Positions 9,667-18,786 are shown, numbered from the stretch's first letter. The stretch is DNA of 64,000 nt from Argonema galeatum A003/A1 (GCF_023333595.1 NZ_JAIQZM010000024.1:7986-71985), one strand, 5' to 3'. The notes: a model not told the origin generated them from the letters alone. Numbers and translations are program-made.

Positions 9667-9697
9667 TCGACACTCCTCACCCTTGCGTGCCAATAAA

Positions 9698-10357
9698 TTA
9701 AGCCACACCAGCGAATAGTTCCTGCCAATTTTTTTGCGGAGCCTCTGCCTTGGCAATAACTTCCACAATTTTATTTCGAGCCGACGGTTGAAATAGTGCC
9801 TCAACACACACTTGCGCCACTTTAGTGCGGGGAATGCGTCCATCAAACAGCGTGTCAACGGCAGACATCACAACTGGGTATGGATTTTCGTCATTTTGTA
9901 AGCCACCGGGACGGACGATCGTGTACGTTAAGCCACTTTTCTCAACATACTCTTCTGCTTGCTTTTTCCACACCAAAATTAGCCAAAATAAATTCAATGG
10001 ATGGAACAGTTGGGAGGTACACAAAGACGTAACCAGCACAAAATGCTCAATTCCCTTGGCTTTGGCAGCGTCCACCAGATTTTTGGTGCCCTCGTAATCT
10101 ACCTTGTATGGCCCCGTGGGATCGAAGCTGGGACTGGCACCCGTAGCACAGAGTATTGCAGTGCTATCAGCTATGGCGGTGTTGAGGCTGTCTGTATTTA
10201 GGACATCGCCTACAACTAACTCCGCTGCCTCAGGTAGAATTGCCCTAGCTTTGTCTAAGTCTCGGACTAAAGCCCGGACGGGTATATTGCGATCGACCAG
10301 CTCTTTTACAATCCTGCGACCAGTTTCCCCTGTTGCCCCTGCTACAAATACTTTCAT
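9698..10357 (-). CDS. NAD(P)-binding SDR-family (NmrA/SDR5-like) protein
   Basis: An atypical short-chain dehydrogenase or NAD(P)H-binding protein of about 219 aa. It begins MKVFVAGATGETGRRIVKEL, with the nucleotide-binding glycine motif GATGETG. It continues with a Rossmann pattern (VVGDVLNTDSL, ILCATGAS, FVLVTSLCTS) and a later YTIVRPGGL segment. Related cyanobacterial and plastid proteins act as reductases or assembly factors, but the substrate here is unknown. The start at 10357 fits the family; an in-frame ATG 33 bp upstream is possible. It is probably co-transcribed with the downstream GH104-type gene. Confidence 0.85.
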   Translation of the reverse strand: MKVFVAGATGETGRRIVKELVDRNIPVRALVRDLDKARAILPEAAELVVGDVLNTDSLNTAIADSTAILCATGASPSFDPTGPYKVDYEGTKNLVDAAKAKGIEHFVLVTSLCTSQLFHPLNLFWLILVWKKQAEEYVEKSGLTYTIVRPGGLQNDENPYPVVMSAVDTLFDGRIPRTKVAQVCVEALFQPSARNKIVEVIAKAEAPQKNWQELFAGVA

Positions 10358-10543
10358 TTGACAAGTTATCTTAGTGAAACGCCGACTCATTTATGCGAGT
10401 CCGCTTTTATCAACATTGTATGAACTTGAAACGAGGAATACTCGTTTTTCCATTAAGATTCCGACTTCTGGTAGAAATTTCGACCCTCGCATGGGCATCC
10501 TGAACATAGACAAAAGATAACTCGCACAGGAGAGCGTCTATCT

Positions 10544-11269
10544 ATGCAGTCGCAGTACAGTGAAAATCAATCTTTGGAAGCTACAGAAGAAATTTTGGAT
10601 ATATTGCCCAATCCTGTCGATACTGATGAGTTAAACGAACCAAAAGCAGATGAGCTAGGTAAGACCCAGATCGAGCCAACACGCTTTCACGGCTTCTTTG
10701 AAGACTGCATGGAGATGTATGCTGATGCTCAAACCGTTGCTGAGTATCTAGACGCGCACCAAGGATGGTTTTGCCGCTGCGCCCACCCCATGAAAGCCGA
10801 ACCGATCGGAGAGAATGGCTACGCCTTGACGGTAGGGCGCTTTGGTTCCTTTGGCTATCAGGTGGAACCCAAGGTTGGTTTGGAATTGCTACCAGCCCAC
10901 GAAGGTATTTACCGTATCCGAACTATACCAGTACCCGATTACGTTGCTCCTGGTTATGATGTTGACTTTAATGCCACTCAATGCTTAGTGGAAACAACGA
11001 CAAGCGATTTGGATGAAGGATTAGTGGCCTTATTGGGGCGCAATGCGAAATTAACAAGGATAGAATGGCAGCTAGATTTAGTTGTAACCATTCACTTTCC
11101 TAGATTTATTTACCGCTTGCCCACGTCTTTGATTCAAAGCACAGGCGATCGCCTATTAGCCCAAATTGTCCGCCAAGTCAACCGCCGCTTGACTCACAAA
11201 GTGCAGCAAGACTTTCACTCAACTTTGGGCTTGCCAATGCCCCATAAATCTAAGAAGTTTGCAGCTTAA
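10544..11269 (+). CDS. DUF1997 family protein
   Basis: A 241-aa soluble protein of a family found in cyanobacteria and plants, with no established reaction. The N-terminal 45 residues are acidic and low in complexity. The conserved body begins at FHGFFEDCMEMYADAQTVAE and includes GRFGSFGYQVEPKVGLELLP, IEWQLDLVVTIHFPRFI and a C-terminal helix with QIVRQVNRRLTHKVQQDFH. AGGAG lies upstream of the ATG. No signal peptide or membrane segment is seen. It is monocistronic, converging with the DUF4079 gene across a heptamer repeat tract. Confidence 0.8.
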   Translation: MQSQYSENQSLEATEEILDILPNPVDTDELNEPKADELGKTQIEPTRFHGFFEDCMEMYADAQTVAEYLDAHQGWFCRCAHPMKAEPIGENGYALTVGRFGSFGYQVEPKVGLELLPAHEGIYRIRTIPVPDYVAPGYDVDFNATQCLVETTTSDLDEGLVALLGRNAKLTRIEWQLDLVVTIHFPRFIYRLPTSLIQSTGDRLLAQIVRQVNRRLTHKVQQDFHSTLGLPMPHKSKKFAA

Positions 11270-11292
11270 GAGATGGTGGGAGTGGGGGAGAA

Positions 11293-11367
11293 TGACAACT
11301 GACAACTGACAACTGACAACTGACAACTGACAACTGACAACTGACAACTGACAACTGACAACTGACA
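11293..11367. repeat. Short tandem repeat TGACAAC, about 10.7 copies
   Basis: A perfect heptamer array TGACAACTGACAACTGACAA... fills the gap between the convergent DUF1997 and DUF4079 genes. The same heptamer, less perfect, recurs at 53582-53636. Copy number in such arrays usually varies between strains. Confidence 0.95.
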
Positions 11368-11372
11368 ATCGA

Positions 11373-11843
11373 TCACATTTTGCTAATAATCCTTAGCAGG
11401 ATTTCCATGCCGCTCACCGCTTGCCACCCAAAAAATCCCAAAAGAACCACATTTAGGAAAATGTGGCTGTAGCGAGCCAAATCGTTGCCTTTCTGCATCA
11501 AAGGAGAAAGAGCGGCGGAAGTCGCAATTAAACTTGTCATGGTTAATCCTACCAGCAGGTGAGGCTGAACAAACAGCTTGTCGTTGTTAATGTAGGTAAC
11601 GCCCATACCGAAAACTGTGAATACAACCATCAACGCCAAGAGCAAAGAACCGATTTGGTAGTGTCGGATGTTATACCTGCCCTTGATTAACTCTTTCTTG
11701 GCTTCCCCTTCTGCGTTTCTGGTACGTATGACTTGAATGCCCAGGTACAAGGCATAGATGGCTGTGGCTAACAACACCCACATTACAGTGGGATGTATGA
11801 ATTGGCTCCAAACTTTAACGGATGCGGGGATTTCCAAGCTCAT
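11373..11843 (-). CDS. DUF4079 family membrane protein
   Basis: A 156-aa integral membrane protein with about four hydrophobic helices: around residues 15-37 (HPTVMWVLLATAIYALYLGI), 62-82 (QIGSLLLALMVVFTVFGMGV), 95-112 and 127-146. His residues in FIHPTVMW, IRHYQIGS and ARYSHIFLN give a pattern like small heme-binding membrane proteins, but that is inference. The family is common in cyanobacteria and has no firm function. It is monocistronic, with its start at the ATG at 11843. Confidence 0.75.
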   Translation of the reverse strand: MSLEIPASVKVWSQFIHPTVMWVLLATAIYALYLGIQVIRTRNAEGEAKKELIKGRYNIRHYQIGSLLLALMVVFTVFGMGVTYINNDKLFVQPHLLVGLTMTSLIATSAALSPLMQKGNDLARYSHIFLNVVLLGFFGWQAVSGMEILLRIISKM

Positions 11844-12162
11844 AGTATTATGCGGAGGATTGCTTAACTAACTTTATAAAAATTAGCATAATCTCCGTAA
11901 TGATTCTTTGCAAAGTCGCCATTACCTCCAAGCTGTGACGCCCTCTTTTTCGTTATCATTGGCTTCGTGTTCTGCGAACTTTAGCAATAAGCGCTATATT
12001 TGCGTCAACAACCAACCGACAACCCGATCGTATGTCGGGGGGCGACCGGCAGGAAGAAAGATGATTATTCTGCATAAATTGAATGCAAGTATAGGCACTG
12101 TCTTCTCAAGTGCCTAATTTAACGCTAAGTTGACATTGCTGGGGATGCAATGAGGCGCAGCC
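11844..12162. other. Intergenic region without recognised features
   Basis: Between the divergent DUF4079 and ankyrin genes I see AT-rich sequence and no convincing small gene. Both promoters should lie here, but no clear -35/-10 pair stands out. Confidence 0.5.
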
Positions 12163-13647
12163 ATGACTTCCACATTAGATAAAGATGTCTTATTAAGACG
12201 GGCGGCTCAAAACGGTGAAATCGATCGAGTACAAGCGCTACTCGCTGAGGGTGCTAACATCAACGCCACAGACAAAGACGGCACCACTGCATTGATGTTT
12301 GCCGCCCGCAATGGTTACGCAGAAATTGTCCAGGATCTGCTGGAAGCCGGTGCAAACGTCAACCAGCCCAGAAGATTGTACAAGCTGACAGCTTTAATGT
12401 TGGCAGCTGCTAGGGGGCAGGTTGATGTCGTTGAGACTTTGGTGGCTAGCGGCGCTGACGTAAATGCCAAAAATGTTGACGGTAGCACCGCTTTAATGAT
12501 ATCGGCGCTGAAAGGTCATAGTGACGCGGTAAAGCTCTTGCTGGCTGCTGGTGCTGATGTCAATATCAAAGACAAGGATGACGATACTGCTTTGACTATA
12601 GCAGCGGAACACGGCCACGCAGATGTCGTACAAGCATTGCTGGAAGCTGGTGCTGATGTAAATGTAAATAGTGGTGGGGAAACGGCTTTAACTCTAGCAG
12701 CAGGTCAAAATTACGTCCAAACAGTTGAGGTACTGTTAGCTTGCGGGGCGGATGTGAATGCAAGGAACCAGGAGAAGAGAACTGCCCTGATGTTAGCAGC
12801 AGAGTCGGGTTATATGGCGATCGCGCAGCAGTTGTTGGCTGCATCCGCTGATGTTAATGTCAAAGACAAAGAGGGTGAGACGGCTTTGACTCTGGCAGCC
12901 GATCAGGGACATACTGCGATCGTGCTTGCACTGCTAGACGCCGGTGCTGACGCGAATACCAACAATTTAGATGGGTGGACGGCACTTATGGCAGCAGCAG
13001 CCGGAGGTTACACTGCCATTGTCACCGCTTTGCTCGACAAAGGTACTGCGATCGACGCTAAAGATGCTGATGGCGAAACGGCTTTACACCTGGCTGTTGT
13101 CGAGGGCTATGCTGAGGTGGTGGGGGTTTTACTCAACCGGGGGGCTGATGTCCAGGTGAGAAATGAACTTGGAGATACAGCTCTGCACTTAGCAGCTTTG
13201 CAAGATTACAGCAATATTGTGGCAAATCTGCGGCAAAAGGGAGCGGATAGCAATGCCAAAAACTTTGGCGAGACAGCTTTAACGATCGCAGTATCTCACA
13301 GAAACATTGACACGGTAAAAGTACTGTTGGATAGCGGTGCTGATGCTAACGTGCCTGATGATGGCGGAAAAACTGCCTTGATAAAGGCATCTGAATATGG
13401 TGATACCGACATCGTGCAGCTTTTAATTTCAGCAGATGCCGATGTCAATCTTCAAGATAGTACTGGTGCTACTGCCTTAATCTGGGCGGCTTCGCGGGGT
13501 TATGCCGACGCAGTAAAAGTTTTGCTCGACGCGGGTACTGATGCAAATCTAAAAAACCAAGGCGGCAGTACCGCTTTGATGATGGCTGAATTTAACGGTC
13601 ATCCCAACGTTGTCAAATTGCTTAAAGCCGCTGGGGCTGATGATTGA
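12163..13647 (+). CDS. Ankyrin-repeat protein
   Basis: A 494-aa protein made almost wholly of about 14-15 ankyrin repeats of 33 residues, from residue 8 to the C-terminus. Each unit follows the consensus DGxTALMxAAxxGHxxVVxxLLxAGADVN, for example DKDGTTALMFAARNGYAEIV. No signal peptide, membrane helix or enzymatic domain is present, so it is probably a cytoplasmic protein-binding scaffold with unknown partners. The end capping repeat is intact (GGSTALMMAEFNGHPNVVKL). It is monocistronic and converges with purH. Confidence 0.95.
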   Translation: MTSTLDKDVLLRRAAQNGEIDRVQALLAEGANINATDKDGTTALMFAARNGYAEIVQDLLEAGANVNQPRRLYKLTALMLAAARGQVDVVETLVASGADVNAKNVDGSTALMISALKGHSDAVKLLLAAGADVNIKDKDDDTALTIAAEHGHADVVQALLEAGADVNVNSGGETALTLAAGQNYVQTVEVLLACGADVNARNQEKRTALMLAAESGYMAIAQQLLAASADVNVKDKEGETALTLAADQGHTAIVLALLDAGADANTNNLDGWTALMAAAAGGYTAIVTALLDKGTAIDAKDADGETALHLAVVEGYAEVVGVLLNRGADVQVRNELGDTALHLAALQDYSNIVANLRQKGADSNAKNFGETALTIAVSHRNIDTVKVLLDSGADANVPDDGGKTALIKASEYGDTDIVQLLISADADVNLQDSTGATALIWAASRGYADAVKVLLDAGTDANLKNQGGSTALMMAEFNGHPNVVKLLKAAGADD

Positions 13648-13690
13648 CTTGCCCATTACCGTCGGTGCGACGCTATTATGGGCCTGGAAA

Positions 13691-13721
13691 GGGAGTTATT
13701 ACAATTATTGCAATAACTCCC
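13691..13721. terminator. Hairpin between the convergent ankyrin and purH genes
   Basis: GGGAGTTATT and AATAACTCCC form a perfect 10-bp stem around an 11-nt loop. No long T-run follows on either side, so its role as a bidirectional terminator is inferred from position. Confidence 0.55.
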
Positions 13722-13745
13722 CATCTATAGTAAATGACTTGGGGA

Positions 13746-15305
13746 TTAATGTAAAAAGTGACGGATGCCAGTAAAGACCATCACAATACCCAATTCATTA
13801 GCAGCATCGATCGAGTCTTTATCGCGCAAACTACCACCCGGTTGTACAATGGCAATAATTCCCGCTGCTGCGGCTGTCCTTACAGAATCATCAAATGGGA
13901 AGAAACCATCGCTAGCAAGAAAGGCACCTTGAGCTTTTTCTGCCGCTTGTTCTAAGGCAATTTTGGTGGAACCAACCCGATTCATTTGACCCGCACCGAC
14001 ACCGAGAGTTGTGCGATCGCACGTTACTACAATAGCATTAGATTTAACGTGCTTGCAGACTTTCCAGGCAAACAGCAATTCTTCCAACTGTTCTGGCGTT
14101 GGTTGCTTCTCGGTGACTACCTCCCATTGGCTGGGATTTTCGATCGCATCATCGGCAGATTGAACTAGAAAACCACCTGCGATCGCTCTCACTGTTTCCT
14201 TCGGCCTACCACTCAAATCTGGCAAAATTAAAACTCTGACTTTCGATTTAGCACTTAGAATTTCTTGTGCTTCTGGTTCGCATCCCGGCGCTACAACGCA
14301 TTCTAAAAATGTCTTTGTCAAAGCAGTTGCTGTAGGTGCATCAATCGGTTTGTTCAGAGCAACAATACCACCAAAAGCCGAAACAGGGTCAGCATTGAAA
14401 GCTTTTTCATAAGCTTCTGAGATGCTATTTCCCAGTGCTGTGCCGCAGGGATTGGTATGTTTGATGATTGTTGCAGCAGGAGTCTCAGTAAATTCAGCAA
14501 TAATTCTCCGTGCAGCTTCTAAATCCACCAAGTTATTATAGCTTAGTTCTTTACCTTGGAGTTTAGTAGCAGCTGCCCAACCGCTCTTAACTGTTCCGGT
14601 TTGATACCATGCAGCGGGTTGATGGGGATTTTCGCCATAACGTAGGGATTGCAGCTGTTCTCCCGAAAGCCCAAACCGTTGTGGTAGAGACGTTTCATGA
14701 AAAGTCTCTAGAGGCGATCGATCGCCGAGATAAGTTGCGATCGCCAAATCGTAAGCAGCAGTGTGCGAAAATGCTTCCAAAGCACGCGCTTGCCGAAATT
14801 CTACAGACGCCTCTCCTCCATGCTGCCGCAACTCCTCTAAGTAAGCATCGTAGCGATCGGGATTGCACAAAACCGTCAGATGAGCGTAATTTTTTGCCGC
14901 TGCCCTGATCATAGCAGGGCCACCGATATCGATTTGCTCAATTGCCTCAGCCAAAGTGACACCTGATTTGGCAATTGTTTGTTCAAATGGATAAAGATTT
15001 ACCACCACTAAATCAATCGGACGAATTTGATTTGCTTCCAAATCTGCGAGATCTTCCGGAAAATCGCGACGTGCCAGAATACCGCCATGAATGCGAGGGT
15101 GTAGAGTTTTTACTCGTCCTCCCAAGATTTCAGGAGAACCAGTGTAATCGGCAACTTTTGTAACTGGTATACCAGCCTCTTTTAGTGCTTGGGCAGTTCC
15201 ACCGCTGCTGATTATATCGAACTCAAATTCCTCAACCAGTTTCCGGGCAAAGTCGATTAGATTAGTTTTGTCGGATACACTCAAAAGTGCCAAACGGGTA
15301 CTCAT
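13746..15305 (-). CDS. purH: Bifunctional AICAR transformylase / IMP cyclohydrolase (PurH)
   Basis: It catalyses the last two steps of IMP synthesis: formyl transfer from 10-formyl-THF to AICAR, then ring closure. The N-terminal IMP cyclohydrolase (MGS-like) domain begins MSTRLALLSVSDKTNLIDFA and covers about 1-195. The transformylase domain follows, with YGENPHQPAAWY, the catalytic-region motif IKHTNPCGTA, and a C-terminal GGSLRDKDSIDAANELG. About 519 aa is the usual length. The ATG at 15305 is preferred over a TTG six bases upstream; AGGAA lies at a suitable distance. It is monocistronic. Confidence 0.97.
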   Translation of the reverse strand: MSTRLALLSVSDKTNLIDFARKLVEEFEFDIISSGGTAQALKEAGIPVTKVADYTGSPEILGGRVKTLHPRIHGGILARRDFPEDLADLEANQIRPIDLVVVNLYPFEQTIAKSGVTLAEAIEQIDIGGPAMIRAAAKNYAHLTVLCNPDRYDAYLEELRQHGGEASVEFRQARALEAFSHTAAYDLAIATYLGDRSPLETFHETSLPQRFGLSGEQLQSLRYGENPHQPAAWYQTGTVKSGWAAATKLQGKELSYNNLVDLEAARRIIAEFTETPAATIIKHTNPCGTALGNSISEAYEKAFNADPVSAFGGIVALNKPIDAPTATALTKTFLECVVAPGCEPEAQEILSAKSKVRVLILPDLSGRPKETVRAIAGGFLVQSADDAIENPSQWEVVTEKQPTPEQLEELLFAWKVCKHVKSNAIVVTCDRTTLGVGAGQMNRVGSTKIALEQAAEKAQGAFLASDGFFPFDDSVRTAAAAGIIAIVQPGGSLRDKDSIDAANELGIVMVFTGIRHFLH

Positions 15306-15514
15306 TAGCAAATTCCTGATTGGTGCAAGTTAAGATTTTAAAGTTAAATACTAATCTTTGTTAACTTTTCGTTTAAATTTTGATTGGTGCTAAGTAAATG
15401 GGCATAATTAAACGTAAAACTCCAGGCCCAAAGAAACCCGGTTTCTTGGAGAAACCGGGTTTCTGGGAGTTCAGTTTATTTACGCCCACCTACTTACTTT
15501 CGGAAAACGGGAGG

Positions 15515-15832
15515 AACCTCACCCCCCCCAACCCCCCTCTCCGAGATCGGAGAGGGGGGAGAAAGATTTGGAGAGGGGGGAGAAAGATTTGGAGAGGGGG
15601 GAGAAAGATTTGGAGAGAGGGAGGAGAAAGATTTGGAGAGAGGGGGGAGAAAGATTTGGAGAGGGGGGAGAAAGATTTGGAGAGGGGGGGGAGAAAGATT
15701 TGGAGAGGGGGGAGAAAGATTTGGCGAGGGGGGAGAGAAAGATTTGGAGAGGGGGGAGAAAGATTTGGCGAGGGGGTGAGTAAATTTCCCCCCTCCCCGT
15801 TGACGGGGAGGGGTTGGGGGTGGGGTTCCTGG
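15515..15832. repeat. G-rich tandem repeat (10 copies of a 21-24 bp unit) inside a palindromic element
   Basis: Ten copies of AAAGATTTGG separated by GAGAGGGGGGAG-type runs occupy about 15555-15775. They are flanked by inverted outer parts (AACCTCACCCCCCCC at left, GGGGGTGGGGTTCC at right) and by CTCCCCGTTGACGGGGAG at 15793-15810. That palindrome also occurs inside the TIGR03032 gene (48004-48021). The plus strand has many runs of five or more G. Open frames across it (GGRKIW repeats) are not genes. Confidence 0.9.
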
Positions 15833-15930
15833 CTGTAAACTAGAAAATATGGATACAGCAAGTCAATTTCGGGAGTAAACCTCTGTCTCTACAAGTCATT
15901 ACCGTTCCACCGAAAAGCGGCAAACCTCCA

Positions 15931-16518
15931 GTGGGTGCGATCGTGTCTTTGCATGGCTGGGGTGCCAACGCGCAAGATTTGGCATCTGTAACACCTTTGT
16001 TGAATTTACCAGATTACGAGTTTTTGTTTCCCAACGCTCCTTTTCCTCACCCCCATACGTCAGAGGGAAAGGCGTGGTACGACTTTCAGAAAAATTCTTC
16101 CGGTTTGGCAGAAAGTCGGCAACTGCTGACTGACTGGCTTACCTCCTTGGAGAGTCGCACTGGCATTCCACTCGATCGCACAATTTTGAGTGGGTTTTCT
16201 CAAGGTGGGGCGATGACTCTTGATGTGGGGCTGAATTTGCCCCTGGCAGGCTTAGTTTGTCTAAGCGGCTATTTACATACGGTTTCTGAGGAGGCGACAA
16301 ATCGTTCCTTTCCCCCTGTTTTGATCGTTCATGGCAGACAAGACTCGATCGTGCCTCTGAATGCTGCTATGAAGGCACGAGATACTTTATCCAGCTTGGG
16401 GGTAGCGGTGCAGTATCAAGAATTTGACATGGGGCATGAAGTTACACCGGCAGTTTTAAATGTAATGCGAAGTTTTGTGTTGCAGGTTATGTCATCTGCA
16501 AGCCCCAAAGTCCCTTAG
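15931..16518 (+). CDS. Alpha/beta-hydrolase, phospholipase/carboxylesterase family
   Basis: A serine hydrolase of the COG0400 carboxylesterase type, about 195 aa from a GTG at 15931. It shows IVSLHGWGANAQDLAS (oxyanion region), the nucleophile elbow GFSQGG, the acid region VHGRQDSIVP and the catalytic His in DMGHEV. Family-like sequence (LQVITVPPKSGKPP) continues in frame upstream to 15844, with no ATG, GTG or TTG there. Either the GTG is the true start, giving a slightly short N-terminus, or the start has been lost, or a rare codon is used. The repeat element ends just upstream. It lies before the DUF2555 gene on the same strand. Confidence 0.85.
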   Translation: MGAIVSLHGWGANAQDLASVTPLLNLPDYEFLFPNAPFPHPHTSEGKAWYDFQKNSSGLAESRQLLTDWLTSLESRTGIPLDRTILSGFSQGGAMTLDVGLNLPLAGLVCLSGYLHTVSEEATNRSFPPVLIVHGRQDSIVPLNAAMKARDTLSSLGVAVQYQEFDMGHEVTPAVLNVMRSFVLQVMSSASPKVP

Positions 16519-16649
16519 AGAAACCTTCTCGCTGTTTTGCTGCAAATATAAATACTTATCCTGGACTGGTCTAATATAGTAGCGGTGGCTGCATCTATAC
16601 CAGTAGACTCCACGCTGAATGCAAATACTGCTTGAGGGAGTAGCTCAGG

Positions 16650-16862
16650 ATGAAAACTGTAAACATTTCTAAGCGGGATATTTCTGTTTTGACGGCAGCA
16701 GATGTAGCTGAATTGGCTGCACGTCTGGAACAAGATGATTATGCTAATGCCTTTGAGGGTTTGGACGATTGGCATTTGCTACGATCGATCGCCTTTCAGC
16801 GTCCCGATTTAGTTGAGCCTTACATCCACCTGCTCGACTTAGAAGCCTACGATGAAGCATAA
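16650..16862 (+). CDS. DUF2555 family small protein
   Basis: A 70-aa acidic soluble protein with ISVLTAADVAELAARLEQDD and then NAFEGLDDWHLLRSIAFQRP and a conserved-looking C-terminus LVEPYIHLLDLEAYDEA. It fits a small cyanobacterial family of unknown function that I recall as DUF2555. GAGGGAG and CTCAGGA lie upstream of the ATG. There is no membrane segment. The ORF is complete and followed by heptamer repeats. Confidence 0.7.
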   Translation: MKTVNISKRDISVLTAADVAELAARLEQDDYANAFEGLDDWHLLRSIAFQRPDLVEPYIHLLDLEAYDEA

Positions 16863-16936
16863 CAATTTTAGATTTTAGATTTTAGATTAGAGTAGACGAG
16901 TCACGATCGCACATGGCCGAAATTGATGAGCAACTC

Positions 16937-17031
16937 AATAGACATCTCCAACATAGAATGTAGAGACGTTGCATGCAACGTCTCTACAAGGGTTCAAGGG
17001 TTAGCACCTTTAATTTCTGGAGATGTCTATT
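16937..17031. repeat. 95-bp MITE-like element with 14-bp perfect inverted ends and a central palindrome
   Basis: AATAGACATCTCCA at 16937-16950 is exactly complementary to TGGAGATGTCTATT at 17018-17031. Inside lies a 30-bp perfect palindrome at 16959-16988 (arms TGTAGAGACGTTGCA). The right inverted end contains the ATG used for coaBC (17023). Target-site duplications are not evident. Confidence 0.85.
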
Positions 17032-18258
17032 AATCCAAAATCTAAAATCCCAAATCCTCTATTCAGACGGGTACTAATTGGTATAGGCGGCGGTATAGCC
17101 GCTTATAAAGTCTGTGAGGTCGTTTCTGCGCTGGCAAAATCAGGGGTCGAGGTGCGAGTCATCTTAACGGATGCTGCTTGTGAATTTATTACGCCTTTGA
17201 CTCTAGCCACGCTTTCTCGTCATCCAGCTTTCACGGATAAAGATTTTTGGCAACCAGTACACGGAAGACCGCTGCATATAGAATTGGGAGAATGGGCAGA
17301 GGTTTTTGCGATCGCTCCGGTCACAGCTAACACTTTAGCGAAACTCGCTCACGGTTTTGCCGATAACCTGCTGACGAATACGGTGTTAGCTTCTACCTGT
17401 CCAATTTTATTAGCTCCGGCGATGAATACGGATATGTGGGAACAGGCGACGGTGCAAAGGAATTGGCAACAAGTTCTCACAGATAGAAGATATCACAGCG
17501 TTGGGCCTGGTGCAGGGATTTTGGCGTGCGATCGCATCGGTTATGGTCGCATGGCAGAACATAAAGAGATTTTGCCACACATTCAATCCTTATTGCAAAC
17601 TGGCGGTAAACGAGATTTAGCAGGAAAACGAGTATTAATTAGTGCTGGCGGAACGAGAGAACACTTAGATACCGTGCGTTTTATCGGCAATCCTTCCACT
17701 GGCAAAATGGGATTAGCCGTTTCACAAGCAGCACTCCATCGAGGTGCATCAGTAACCCTGGTACACGCACCAGCTACCTGGGAAACGCCTCTAGGTGTCC
17801 GAGATGTTCCAGTTACCAGTGCGGCAGAGATGCAAAAAGCGATGTTGGAATGTTTTCCTAATGCTGATTTAATTATAATGTCAGCAGCAGTGGCGGATGT
17901 GAAACCAGCTAATTACGCTGACGAGAAATTGCCGAAAAAATTGCTGCCAACTTCTTTACCTTTGGAACAAGTGCCAGATATTGTGGCAGAGTTGGGAAAA
18001 TTGAAGCAACCCCATCAACGCTTAATCGGATTTGCAGCACAAACAGGGGATATTGTCAAGCCTGCATTAGATAAATTGTGGGGAAAGAAATTGGATGCCA
18101 TTGTTGCCAATCCTATTGATAAATCCGATAGCGGTTTTGGCAGCGATAATAATCAGGCGATATTTATAGATACAAAAGGACGACAGTTAGAAATTGCACC
18201 TTGTTCAAAATTAGAAATGGCGCATCGGTTGTTTGATTTTGTGCAATATGGAGGCTAA
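17023..18258 (+). CDS. coaBC: Bifunctional phosphopantothenoylcysteine decarboxylase / phosphopantothenate-cysteine ligase
   Basis: It makes 4-prime-phosphopantetheine in CoA synthesis. The N-terminal flavoprotein CoaC domain (about 15-190) has GIGGGIAAYK, AHGFADNLLTNTVLAS, PAMNTDMW and the active-site Cys motif GILACDRIGYGRM. The CoaB ligase domain (about 195-405) has ISAGGTREHLDTVRFIGNPS and a KLPKK loop. The total of 411 aa is typical. The first ~14 residues (MSINPKSKIPNP) come from repeat DNA: the right end of a MITE-like element and then AAATCTAAAATCCC. The original start may therefore have been further downstream. The DUF29-like gene begins 9 bp after its stop. Confidence 0.95.
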   Translation: MSINPKSKIPNPLFRRVLIGIGGGIAAYKVCEVVSALAKSGVEVRVILTDAACEFITPLTLATLSRHPAFTDKDFWQPVHGRPLHIELGEWAEVFAIAPVTANTLAKLAHGFADNLLTNTVLASTCPILLAPAMNTDMWEQATVQRNWQQVLTDRRYHSVGPGAGILACDRIGYGRMAEHKEILPHIQSLLQTGGKRDLAGKRVLISAGGTREHLDTVRFIGNPSTGKMGLAVSQAALHRGASVTLVHAPATWETPLGVRDVPVTSAAEMQKAMLECFPNADLIIMSAAVADVKPANYADEKLPKKLLPTSLPLEQVPDIVAELGKLKQPHQRLIGFAAQTGDIVKPALDKLWGKKLDAIVANPIDKSDSGFGSDNNQAIFIDTKGRQLEIAPCSKLEMAHRLFDFVQYGG

Positions 18259-18267
18259 AGAGTTTTT

Positions 18268-18786
18268 ATGACACAGGAACTTATCGATTTAAGAAATAGC
18301 ATTGTAGAGGAACGCTACGCAGATGCTTTGGCTATTGTAGATGACTTGGAAGGAATGAGTAAAAAAGGCATACTGCGAAATATCAGATCTTTTTTAGTCA
18401 GAATGCTAATTCATTTAATTAAAAACCAAATCGAACAAATATTAACCAATTCTTGGGCAGCTTCAATTTCAGATTCCCTCATTGAAATTCAGGATCTGAA
18501 CTTGCAAGATAACAAAGTTTCGTACTACGTGAAACCCAATGAATGGGAGTCAATACTTGTCAAAGCACTTGAAACAGCGATTCGTCAAGCAAGTGCGGAA
18601 GTGCTAAATAGAAAATTAAGTCCATATCAGCTTTCAGAGAGAGTCGATAAAACACAGATAATCGCGATATCTCAACAGTTCCTCGCTTTGACATACGAGC
18701 ATTCAGACGAAACATTACCTGCGATTATAGATGAATATTTAACTCGGTTACCAGGTGGGGAGAATTGGAAAGAAGGTAGGCAATAG
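18268..18786 (+). CDS. DUF29-like protein, paralogue 1
   Basis: A 172-aa soluble, mostly helical protein. The first half has ELIDLRNSIVEERYADALAI, then DDLEGMSKKGILRNI and MLIHLIKNQIEQILTNSWAAS. This is the layout of the cyanobacterial DUF29 family (an acidic helix, then a long helix ending in a W near a basic region). The C-terminus ends RLPGGENWKEGRQ. It starts 9 bp after coaBC and is probably co-transcribed. Function is unknown. Two close paralogues follow. Confidence 0.65.
   Translation: MTQELIDLRNSIVEERYADALAIVDDLEGMSKKGILRNIRSFLVRMLIHLIKNQIEQILTNSWAASISDSLIEIQDLNLQDNKVSYYVKPNEWESILVKALETAIRQASAEVLNRKLSPYQLSERVDKTQIIAISQQFLALTYEHSDETLPAIIDEYLTRLPGGENWKEGRQ

Noticed and set aside
15398..15861. 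Open frames on both strands with GGRKIW and PPLQIF repeats
   Set aside because: They are translations of the G-rich minisatellite, with no homology or start signals; low-complexity DNA gives open frames in several phases.
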